From contig NZ_LMNU01000046.1 in the NCBI RefSeq assembly GCF_001423085.1, forward strand, positions 124,001-188,000: DNA of 64,000 nt. The letters run 5' to 3'. Position numbers and translations under genes: made by a program. Shown here in pieces: positions 40,222-47,231 of the stretch; the stretch's first letter is position 1, and every line of letters starts with the position of its first letter. The DNA is from Methylobacterium sp. Leaf125. GTDB taxonomy: Bacteria; Pseudomonadota; Alphaproteobacteria; Rhizobiales; Beijerinckiaceae. Under the pieces are notes generated by a model. That model was not told where the DNA came from. It saw only the letters and a list, made by a program, of their open reading frames with translations, and ran no database searches.

Positions 40222-41008
40222 TCTCCGCCTCCTGGATCTCTTCGGAAAACAGCATCTGATGGATGCGCTGCTCCAGCAGCAGGGTCTCCTGCGGCGAGCC
40301 GGCGGTGTTGAGCTCGGCCTTGACCTCGCCGGGATGCGGCGAGAGCAGGAGGATGCGCGAGCCGATCTTGATCGCCTCCGGGATCGAGTGCGTGACGAAC
40401 AGCACCGTGAAGCGGGTCTCCTCCCACAGGGCCAAGAGCTCGTCCTGCATCCGCCGGCGGGTGAGCGCGTCCAGGGCCGCGAAGGGCTCGTCCATCAGCA
40501 GGATGTCGGGCTCCATCGCCATGCCGCGGGCGATGGCCACCCGCTGCTTCATGCCGCCCGACAGCATGTGCGGATAGCTGTCGGCGAAGGCCGAGAGGTT
40601 GACCTTGTCGATATAGTGCATGGCCCGCTCGTCGGCGGCCCGGCCCGACAGGCGCCCCGAGGCCTCGAGGGCGAAGGCGACGTTCTGGCGGACGGTCTTC
40701 CAGGGCAGGAGCTGGTCGAATTCCTGGAACACCATCATCCGGTCCGGGCCGGGCTCGGTGATGGCCTGGCCCTTGAGGCGGATCTGCCCCTCCGTCGGCG
40801 CCATGTAGCCGCCCACCGACTTCAGCAGGGTGGATTTCCCGCAGCCCGAGGGTCCGAGCAGGACGAAGCGGTCGCTCGGGAAGACCTGGAAGCTGACCCG
40901 GTAGGTCGCCGTGACGAGGTGGTGGGGGGTCTTGTACTGCAGCGTAACGCCGTCGACCTCGAGCAGCGGCACCGTGAAGGTCGAGGGCAAGCCTGTCACC
41001 AAGCTCAT
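40214..41008 (-). CDS. ABC transporter ATP-binding protein (SsuB/TauB type)
   Basis: 264 residues. Walker A is LLGPSGCGKST at 50-60, the Q-loop region VFQEFDQLLPWKTV, the signature LSGGMKQRVAIARGMAM, Walker B ILLMDEPFAALD and the switch His in VLFVTHSIPEAIKIG. This is the nitrate/sulfonate/taurine ATPase group. ATG 41008 begins the operon with the permease. A perfect -10 and an overlapping palindrome lie about 200 bases upstream. Confidence 0.93.
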   Translation of the reverse strand: MSLVTGLPSTFTVPLLEVDGVTLQYKTPHHLVTATYRVSFQVFPSDRFVLLGPSGCGKSTLLKSVGGYMAPTEGQIRLKGQAITEPGPDRMMVFQEFDQLLPWKTVRQNVAFALEASGRLSGRAADERAMHYIDKVNLSAFADSYPHMLSGGMKQRVAIARGMAMEPDILLMDEPFAALDALTRRRMQDELLALWEETRFTVLFVTHSIPEAIKIGSRILLLSPHPGEVKAELNTAGSPQETLLLEQRIHQMLFSEEIQEAENV

Positions 41009-41914
41009 GGCATCCTCCCGTTAGCCACGCGTAGGGCGGCCGTGCTGATTTTGATGAGCGGTCTGGAGCCGCTTTGCCTTCGGACGTTCGTCCACCGGAG
41101 TTCCGGGTTCGCCGGAATCCGGTGTTCGCCGGAGCCCCGAACCGTCGGCCCCGGCAACATCGTTCGCCCGCCTCCTCGATACCAAGCAGGATCCTTCCTG
41201 TAAATATAATAGCTATCTATTATAAGACAGGTTTTTATTCTTGTTCGACAGGGTTTCGGCGCCGCCGGCTGCCTCCTCGGCCGCGGCGCGGAGGCGTCCT
41301 CGGTCCCGGTCCACCCCGGCAAGGCGCGCGCCGCGCGCGGCGTGCCGCTGATCCGATGCTCGGGCCGGAACCTGGTCGCTCCGCAGCACAGTCCGCCTCC
41401 GCACGATCCCCGATCGGCCAAGGATTAGAACCTGTTCTGCGATGTCTTCAAGTCTCGTGTGGCGAGATCTTCCAATCGGTCGATTGCGCCGTCACGGGCT
41501 CTCGCCGGGACTTCGTTCTACGACACAGGCTCTTGAGAAGAACCATTCCGAGCGACCCCGATCCTGCGGGGCGCATCGTCCTGGTCCTGCTCGGGACATT
41601 CGGCCTCTGGGCCGCGAGCGACCGGCCGCGCGGCGGCGCGGCGCGCGCGGATCCGGGCACGACGCAGCGCATCCTGGAATAGGGTGGTACAGTGCCTGGG
41701 GAGGCCGAAGCCGGTCCGCTCGCCCTGCAGGCCCTCGTCGCGCGCGAGGTCGCGCGGCGGACGCCCGTGCTCCGCTCCGCCGTCGAAGCCAATCCCTCGA
41801 TCGTGTCCGAAACCGGTCCGCCGCGCGCGGCCGTGCCGGTCCCTTCAGCATCCCGAGCGCGTTGCCCGGTCCCCCATCGCTTCGCCGAGCCGGAGCAGCA
41901 GAGGCGTTTTCCGC
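41009..41914. other. Long intergenic region, no firm gene
   Basis: 906 bases between the ABC ATPase and TerC-family genes. It holds the AT-rich promoter/operator near 41206. A 49-codon plus-strand frame from TTG 41533 to 41682 (LRRTIPSDPDPAGRIVLVLL, then GTFGLWAASD) has one hydrophobic segment but no clear ribosome-binding site; I regard it as a weak candidate. Other long frames here have composition typical of non-coding high-GC DNA. Confidence 0.4.
41206..41224 (-). promoter_or_regulatory. Promoter/operator of the ABC permease-ATPase pair
   Basis: ATAATAG-CTAT-CTATTAT (41206-41223) is a perfect inverted repeat. On the minus strand it contains TATAAT (41219-41224), a full -10 box, and a wider pair CCTGT/ACAGG encloses it (41198-41232). 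It lies in an isolated AT-rich island about 200 bases before the ATPase start. Confidence 0.5.
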
Positions 41915-42715
41915 GTGGATTCCTACTTCACCTCTTCCTTCCTGCTGTCGCTCCTGCAGATCGTCTGGATCGACATCATCCTGTCGGGCGACAACGCGGT
42001 GGTCATCGCCATGGCCTGCCGCGGCCTGCCCGAGCGGCAGCGGCGGATCGGCGTCTTCGCGGGCGCCCTCGCGGCGGCCCTGCTGCGGATCTTCTTCGCC
42101 GTCATCATCTCGCAGCTGCTGGCGGTGCCGCTCCTGAAGGTGGTGGGCGGCCTCATCCTGCTGCACATCGCCGTCAAGCTCGTCTGCGGCGAGGCGGAGG
42201 ACGAGAGCGCCATCCAGGAGCATTCCAGCCTGCCCAGGGCGATCTGGACCATCGTGGTGGCGGATGCCGTCATGAGCTTCGACAACGTCGTGGCGGTGGC
42301 GGGGGCCGCCAAGGGGCACGACGCGCTCTTCATCATCGGCCTCGCCCTGTCGGTGCCGCTCCTGGTGGTCGGCGCAAGCCTGATCACCCGGCTGATCGAC
42401 CGGTTCCCGGTCCTGATCTGGTTCGGCGGCGGATTGCTGGGCTGGGTGGCCGGCGAGATGATCGGCACCGATCGGCTGGTCCAGCGGCACCTGATCGAGG
42501 GGCTGCCCGCGGCCCTGCAGGGCGCCGTCCCGCACGCGATGGGCGCCCTCGGGGCCGCCCTCGTGGTCGGCATCGGCCTGCTGCTCAAGCGCCGATCCGA
42601 GCGGGCGATCACGCGGCCGCCGTCGGCCGCCGTGGGCCGGGCCGAGGCGGACGTCCGCGGCAGCCGATCCGCAGCGCCCGCGTCAGGCCTCGGCCGCGGC
42701 GGAACACAGACCTGA
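41915..42715 (+). CDS. TerC family integral membrane protein
   Basis: 266 residues, about seven membrane spans. The two inverted-repeat signatures are ILSGDNAVVIAMACRGLP and VMSFDNVVAVAGAAKG, each with the conserved acidic Asp-Asn pair. GTG 41915 (VDSYFTSSFLLSLLQIVW) is preceded by AGAGG and places the first helix at the start; the upstream in-frame stretch has no membrane character. TerC proteins take part in metal efflux (Mn2+) during exoenzyme loading and tellurite resistance. The C-terminal 40 residues are polar. Confidence 0.88.
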   Translation: MDSYFTSSFLLSLLQIVWIDIILSGDNAVVIAMACRGLPERQRRIGVFAGALAAALLRIFFAVIISQLLAVPLLKVVGGLILLHIAVKLVCGEAEDESAIQEHSSLPRAIWTIVVADAVMSFDNVVAVAGAAKGHDALFIIGLALSVPLLVVGASLITRLIDRFPVLIWFGGGLLGWVAGEMIGTDRLVQRHLIEGLPAALQGAVPHAMGALGAALVVGIGLLLKRRSERAITRPPSAAVGRAEADVRGSRSAAPASGLGRGGTQT

Positions 42716-42743
42716 AAAAGCCCCGCCTCGAGGAGGCGGGGCC
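42715..42743 (-). terminator. Rho-independent terminator of the 54-residue gene
   Basis: On the minus strand GCCCCGCCTC pairs perfectly with GAGGCGGGGC across a three-base loop and is followed by five T (42715-42719). It lies 36 bases after the stop of the small gene at 42779-42943, and the T run overlaps the end of the convergent TerC gene. Confidence 0.8.
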
Positions 42744-42778
42744 GATGGCTCCGGTCGTCAGGAGAGGGTGACGGGCCG

Positions 42779-42943
42779 TCAGGCGGCCAGCTTCACCGCC
42801 GAGGCCGGGGCGTTGTCGTTCACGACGACGAGCTCGCCCGCCGCGGTGACGGCAGCGTCCTTCGGGGTCAGCCGGTCGGCCACGAAGGCCACGAGCGCCA
42901 CGTTGGCGGTACCGGCGAGGGCGACGAGAAGCAGAGCGGTCAT
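42779..42943 (-). CDS. 54-residue membrane or secreted small protein
   Basis: ATG 42943 to TGA 42779. The product opens MTALLLVALAGTANVALVAF, a membrane span or uncleaved signal, followed by VADRLTPKDAAVTA and VVVNDNAPASAVKLAA. A dedicated intrinsic terminator follows (42715-42743), which argues that the gene is real. The ribosome-binding site is weak. The upstream AT-rich region has two 11-bp direct repeats (43006-43030). The function is unknown. Confidence 0.6.
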   Translation of the reverse strand: MTALLLVALAGTANVALVAFVADRLTPKDAAVTAAGELVVVNDNAPASAVKLAA

Positions 42944-43005
42944 GAAGGGCGGTCCCGAGCGGTGATGGCGTTGCAGCGCTTATGACGCGTCCCGCCGCTC
43001 CTTGG

Positions 43006-43030
43006 TATGCCAGATACGATATGCCAGATA
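43006..43030. repeat. Two direct copies of TATGCCAGATA, 14-bp spacing
   Basis: Copies at 43006-43016 and 43020-43030 lie in an AT-rich region upstream of the 54-residue gene. The wider segment begins TGGTAT (43003-43008) and ends ATATACCA (43028-43035), so it is also roughly palindromic. It is probably a protein-binding site. Confidence 0.5.
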
Positions 43031-43173
43031 TACCAGTCTTGCATGGATGACGGCGCCGGCGCGACTGAAGCCTCTCTTTATTGCATTATGCTGCGCGATG
43101 CTGATCTCGCAACACGGTACTATTCTTCAGCATAGCCGGGTGGCGCGTGCTGGTCCGAGCGCGCCGCGCCGCC

Positions 43174-44190
43174 TCAGAACACCGCGTGGTCGCCGCGCTC
43201 GGCGACCGCCTCGCCGCGGATCAGCTGGGCGTAATAGTCGAACAGCGTCTCCGACCCCGTCGCGGGGGTCATCGCGTCATCGTATCGGCCGGTGGCGGGA
43301 TCGCGCACGAGCATGGACTCGGTGGCGTAGTAGCGGCCGATCCGGGCGAGTTCGGCCTTGGCCGCCAGCGCCGGCACCCCGCGTCCGAGCGTCGCCATGA
43401 CGGCGACGATCCCGTCGAGCAGGGCGACCGGAACGTGCCGGAACCGCGGTTCGCGCCCGAGCAGCGCGAACAGTCGCTCACCCTGCGCCCGCGGCGTGAT
43501 GGCGTCGCCCGGTCCGCCGATCGGCAGCACGCGATTGCGCCGCGCCGGGTCATCGAGGCAATCCGCGAGGTAGCGGCCCAGGTCCCCGTCACTGATCGGC
43601 CTGCAGGCCGTCAGGGTCCCGTCACCGAAGACCAGGAAGGGCTTGCCGCGCTTCACGCGCTCCACTTGGCCCGAGAGGGATTTGAAGAAGGCCGTCGGCC
43701 GAACGATGGTGTAGGTGAGCCCCGAGGCGACCAGGACCGCTTCGAAGGCCAGCTTGGCCCGCTGAAAGGCGAGGATCGGCTTCTGGACGCAGATCGCCGA
43801 CAGCAGGACGACCTGGGTCACGCCGGCCGCCCGGCTCGCCTCCAGGGCGTTCCGCGACACGCCGTAATCGATCGCCCAGGCATCCGCGGGCAATCCGGTC
43901 CGCGACGCGAGACACGAGACCAGGACGTCGAACCGTTCGCCGCGGATGCCGTCGCGCGCCAACGACGCGGGATCCGCGAAGTCCACGATCCGTTCGGAGG
44001 CGCCCGGGGGCGCTCGGGGCGGGTCGGCTGCACCGGTCGGGGGCGTGGGACCGACCCGGCGCCGGACGAGGCAGACGACCGCATGCCCGCGGGCCACGAG
44101 CGCCCGCGCGGTGGCCCGTCCGATCGTGCCGGTCGCCCCCAGGAGGAGGACGCGGCGCGGCCCCGGGCCGTCCGGTCGATCCAGGCTCAT
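43174..44190 (-). CDS. bciA: Divinyl (proto)chlorophyllide 8-vinyl reductase
   Basis: 338 residues from ATG 44190, chosen because GGGAGGA lies seven bases upstream; ATG 44217 would add nine residues. The NAD(P)-binding motif is VLLLGATGTIGRATARAL. Signature parts of BciA are VVLLSAICVQKPILAFQRAK, YTIVRPTAFFKSLSGQVE, KRGKPFLVFGDGTLTACRPI and the end GSETLFDYYAQLIRGE. The enzyme reduces the 8-vinyl group in (bacterio)chlorophyll synthesis with NADPH. It stands alone here, away from any bch/puf genes, but shows that the organism probably makes bacteriochlorophyll. Confidence 0.92.
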   Translation of the reverse strand: MSLDRPDGPGPRRVLLLGATGTIGRATARALVARGHAVVCLVRRRVGPTPPTGAADPPRAPPGASERIVDFADPASLARDGIRGERFDVLVSCLASRTGLPADAWAIDYGVSRNALEASRAAGVTQVVLLSAICVQKPILAFQRAKLAFEAVLVASGLTYTIVRPTAFFKSLSGQVERVKRGKPFLVFGDGTLTACRPISDGDLGRYLADCLDDPARRNRVLPIGGPGDAITPRAQGERLFALLGREPRFRHVPVALLDGIVAVMATLGRGVPALAAKAELARIGRYYATESMLVRDPATGRYDDAMTPATGSETLFDYYAQLIRGEAVAERGDHAVF

Positions 44191-44388
44191 GCGCGCGTCC
44201 TCCCGGTGCTCGGACATCCCCGGCGCCCGGCGTTTGTCGGGGATACGGGGGAACCGCTTATCCCGATACGACGAACGCCAAGACAGACCCTAGCCGAACG
44301 GCACCGCATAGCCCTCCCCGAACGTCCGGTCGTGGCCACGCCCGGCGCCGCCGACCCATCGGGCGCCCCCCGGGAGCACGGGCTTGAC

Positions 44389-44431
44389 TTATATCCATTT
44401 TGCATCTTAGTTAGATGTGAAATGGACATAA
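44389..44431. promoter_or_regulatory. 43-bp near-perfect palindrome, probable operator of the Nudix-SPFH-NADK operon
   Basis: TTATATCCATTT (44389-44400) mirrors AAATGGACATAA (44420-44431), and CATCT/AGATG pair inside (44403-44407, 44413-44417). TTGACT (44384-44389) is a good -35, and TAGTTA (44408-44413) a possible -10 within the palindrome. The start codon is ten bases after it. The layout fits autoregulation by the Nudix-type regulator encoded next. Confidence 0.7.
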
Positions 44432-44440
44432 GGCCCCGCC

Positions 44441-45193
44441 GTGACCGAGGACGACTTTCTCCGCGCGTATGACCCCGCCGCCTTCCCGCGGCCGGCCCTC
44501 ACCGTCGATCTCGTCCTGATGGGGCTGCGCGCCGGCCGTCCGGCCGTGCTCCTGACGCAGCGCACCCAGCACCCGCATGCCGGCCGCTGGGCGCTGCCCG
44601 GCAGCTTCGTGCGCCCCGACGAGACCCTGGACGGCGCGGCCGAGCGCGTGCTGCGCGAGAAGGCGGGGTTCGCCCCGGCGGCGGTGGCGGACACCCACCG
44701 GGAGCAGCTCTACACCTTCGGCGCCCTCGACCGCGACCCGCGCATGCGCATCGTCACCGTGGCCTACCTCGCGCTGATGCCGGAGGCCGCCTTCGCCCGG
44801 GCGCTGGCGCAGGAGGCGGGGCTGTCGGCCGCCCTCCTCGCGGTGCCCTGGGCGGGCGAGGCGGGGGGCCCGGTCGCGGCCTTCGCAGCGGGCGACCCCG
44901 ACCGGGCGACGCCGCTGCGCCTCGCCTTCGACCACGCCGCGATCCTCGCCCTGGCGGTGCAGCGGATGCGGGGAAAGCTCGACTATTCCGACGTCGCCTT
45001 CGCGCTGCTGCCCGAGGCCTTCACCCTGCGCCAGTTGCAGGACGTGCACGAGGCGATCCTGGGCACCGCCCTGAACAAGCCCGCCTTCCGCCGCCGGATG
45101 CTCGACCGCGGCTGGCTCGTCCCCACCGGCGCCCGCGAGGCCGGCACCTCGTTCCGGCCCGCCGAGCTCTACCGCTTCCAGAAACCGCTCTGA
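44441..45193 (+). CDS. NrtR-like Nudix-winged-helix regulator
   Basis: 250 residues. The N-terminal Nudix fold (VDLVLMGLRAGRPAVLLTQR) has a degenerate Nudix box: GSFVRPDETLDGAAERVLRE, KAGF, which lacks the catalytic REXXEE pair, as in NrtR regulators. The C-terminal part is the NrtR winged helix (YSDVAFALLPEAFTLRQLQDVHEAIL in parts, LNKPAFRRRMLDRGWLVPTG). NrtR proteins sense ADP-ribose-type ligands and repress NAD-related genes. It starts at GTG 44441 and is followed by SPFH and NAD-kinase-like genes, which it probably controls with itself. Confidence 0.87.
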   Translation: MTEDDFLRAYDPAAFPRPALTVDLVLMGLRAGRPAVLLTQRTQHPHAGRWALPGSFVRPDETLDGAAERVLREKAGFAPAAVADTHREQLYTFGALDRDPRMRIVTVAYLALMPEAAFARALAQEAGLSAALLAVPWAGEAGGPVAAFAAGDPDRATPLRLAFDHAAILALAVQRMRGKLDYSDVAFALLPEAFTLRQLQDVHEAILGTALNKPAFRRRMLDRGWLVPTGAREAGTSFRPAELYRFQKPL

Positions 45194-45222
45194 ACCCAGT
45201 GCGCGCCCCACAGGAGGGTCCC

Positions 45223-46218
45223 ATGGCTACGATCCGCAACCTCGGCCCGGTCGCCCAGCTCAGGAGCGAGGCGAGCAGCCACGTCATCCGCTACCGCAAC
45301 GGCCGCATCCGGCAGAGCGGGCGGGGCCTCGTCTTCTGGTTCCGGCCGGAAACCGCGAGCATCAGCGAGGTGCCGATGGACGACCGGGAGATGACCCTGT
45401 TCGTGCGCGGCCGCAGCCGGGACTTCCAGACCGTGGTCGTGCAGGGGACGATCGGCTGGCGCGTCGTCGACCCGGAGCTGCTGGCGAGCCGCGTCGACTT
45501 CTCCCTCGGGCTTCGCACCGGCCGGCCGCAGGGCGAGCCGATCGAGCGGATCGAGGCGCGTCTCGGCGGCATCGCCGGCCAGGCCGTCCTGGAGGTGATC
45601 GGCGCCAGCCCGGTGGGCGCCCTCCTGGATGCCGGGCCCGAGCCCCTGCGCCTGAGCCTCGAGGCGGTGCTGGGGACGGCCCCGGCCCTGGCGGAGATCG
45701 GCCTCGCGGTGGTCTCGGTGCGGCTCACCAACCTGGCGCCGTCGAGCGAGCTGGAGCGCGCCCTGCAGACGCCCACCTTCGAGGCCCTGCAGCAGAAGGC
45801 CGATGCGGCGACCTTCGCCCGGCGCGCCCTGGCGGTGGAGAAGGAGCGGGCCATCGCGGAGAACGAGCTGGAGACCCGGACGGAGCTGGCCCGGCAGGAA
45901 GCGCTGCTCATCGCGCGGGAGGCGGAGAACGCCCGCGACCGCGCGGCGGGCCTCGCCGAGGCGACAGGGCTGGCGGCGGCGGCGGAGGCCGAGCGCATCC
46001 GTCTCGTCGAGGGCGCCCAGGCCGAGGCCGAGCAGCGCCGGGCCGCGATCTACCGCGACCTTCCGCCGGCCGTGCTCCTCGGACTGGCCGCCCGCGAACT
46101 CGCGGGCAAGCTGGAGACCATCGAGCACGTCAACGTCACGCCGGACCTGCTGGCGAGCGCCCTCGGGGCATTCCGCGGGGCGGCCCCGCCGGTCGCACCC
46201 CCCGCCCCGCCCCGCTGA
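45223..46218 (+). CDS. SPFH/band 7 domain protein
   Basis: 331 residues. The SPFH domain spans about 20-190 (GRGLVFWFRPETASISEVPM, VQGTIGWRVVDPELLASRVD), followed by a long Ala/Glu-rich helix at about 200-280 (EKERAIAENELETRTELARQ and on), typical of stomatin-like proteins that assemble in rings. No N-terminal membrane span is seen. AGGAGGG precedes ATG 45223. It lies between the Nudix regulator and a NAD-kinase-like gene, ten bases from the latter, so it probably acts in the same nucleotide-related process. Confidence 0.87.
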   Translation: MATIRNLGPVAQLRSEASSHVIRYRNGRIRQSGRGLVFWFRPETASISEVPMDDREMTLFVRGRSRDFQTVVVQGTIGWRVVDPELLASRVDFSLGLRTGRPQGEPIERIEARLGGIAGQAVLEVIGASPVGALLDAGPEPLRLSLEAVLGTAPALAEIGLAVVSVRLTNLAPSSELERALQTPTFEALQQKADAATFARRALAVEKERAIAENELETRTELARQEALLIAREAENARDRAAGLAEATGLAAAAEAERIRLVEGAQAEAEQRRAAIYRDLPPAVLLGLAARELAGKLETIEHVNVTPDLLASALGAFRGAAPPVAPPAPPR

Positions 46219-46227
46219 GGACGCGCC

Positions 46228-47121
46228 ATGGCGGTCATCACCCCGCGCGCCGTGTTCGTCGTCCGCGAGACCGATTACGAGGCCCTGCTCGCCCGGCACG
46301 CCACCCGCGGCCAGGCCCGGTTCTTCCTGGAGAGCCGCGGACAGAGCCTCGCGGAGGTCGAGGACCGGCACGCCCGCTTCCACGCCGTGCTCGGCCAGGC
46401 GCGGGCCGCGGTGCCGGGGGACTGGCGGCAGGCGCTGGCCCGGCGCATCGACCTCGATCGCTTCCTGTTCGCCCCCGAGGACGTCGTCGTCACGGTGGGC
46501 CAGGACGGCCTCGTCGCCAACGTGGCGAAGTACCTGCGCGCGCAGCCGGTGATCGGCGTCAATCCGGCCCCCGACCTCTACGACGGCGCCCTCGCGCGGG
46601 TCGCGGTGGAACGCCTGCGCACCCTGCTCCCGGCCAGCGCCGCGGGAGCGGCCCCGGTGGAGCGGCGCACCATGGTGCAGGCTGCCCTCGACGGCGGCCA
46701 GCGGCTCGTGGCCCTGAACGAGATCTTCGTCGGCCACCGCAGCCATCAATCCGCGCGCTACCGGATCGCGGTCGACGGCACCGCCGAGGATCAGTCGTCG
46801 AGCGGCCTCATCGTGGCCTCGGGCACCGGCCTGACCGGCTGGGCTCGCTCGATCGGCGAGGCGACGCACCTCACCGTCGGGATCGGCACGGAGGAAGCGG
46901 CGGTCGGCTACTGGGTGCGCGAGCCGTTCCCGAGCGTCGCCACCGGGACGACCCTTCGGGCGGGCCGGCTCGCCGGGGCCGTCCTCGCCGTCACGTCACG
47001 GATGAACGAGGGCGGCGTGGTCTTCGCCGACGGGATCGAGCAGGACTTCCTCGCCTTCGACTGGGGCCGCCGGGTCGACCTCGGGCCGGCAGATCGGGCC
47101 CTGACCCTGGTGGTCGGCTAG
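46228..47121 (+). CDS. NAD-kinase-like protein
   Basis: 297 residues. NAD-kinase motifs are present but altered: VVTVGQDGLVANVAKYL holds GQDG (91-94) in place of GGDG, with the key Asp93 kept; ALNEIFVGHRS holds the NE motif (164-165); SSGLIVASGTGLTGWARS replaces the usual TPTGSTAY loop. The enzyme class phosphorylates NAD to NADP. The first 80 residues differ from ordinary NadK. Because of the altered loops, it may act on another nucleotide or only bind. Third gene of the cassette; no further gene follows on this strand. Confidence 0.82.
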   Translation: MAVITPRAVFVVRETDYEALLARHATRGQARFFLESRGQSLAEVEDRHARFHAVLGQARAAVPGDWRQALARRIDLDRFLFAPEDVVVTVGQDGLVANVAKYLRAQPVIGVNPAPDLYDGALARVAVERLRTLLPASAAGAAPVERRTMVQAALDGGQRLVALNEIFVGHRSHQSARYRIAVDGTAEDQSSSGLIVASGTGLTGWARSIGEATHLTVGIGTEEAAVGYWVREPFPSVATGTTLRAGRLAGAVLAVTSRMNEGGVVFADGIEQDFLAFDWGRRVDLGPADRALTLVVG

Positions 47122-47133
47122 GGCTGCGGTACG

Positions 47134-47154
47134 GGCCTGGGGCGATCCCAGGCC
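47134..47154. other. Perfect 8-bp stem-loop between convergent genes
   Basis: GGCCTGGG (47134-47141), five-base loop, CCCAGGCC (47147-47154). No T run follows. It sits just after the NAD-kinase-like gene and before the convergent chemoreceptor gene, where a transcript end is expected. Confidence 0.4.
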
Positions 47155-47231
47155 ATCGGGCCCCCGCCGGATCGGGCGGAGGCCTGGCCGGGACAGGCCC
47201 GTCGCCCGTCCCGCGCGACGAACGCCCCCGC

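Noticed and set aside
41533..41682. Possible 49-residue membrane peptide starting at TTG
   Set aside because: There is no ribosome-binding site or terminator, and the C-terminal half looks like random GC-rich translation; mentioned only within the intergenic entry.
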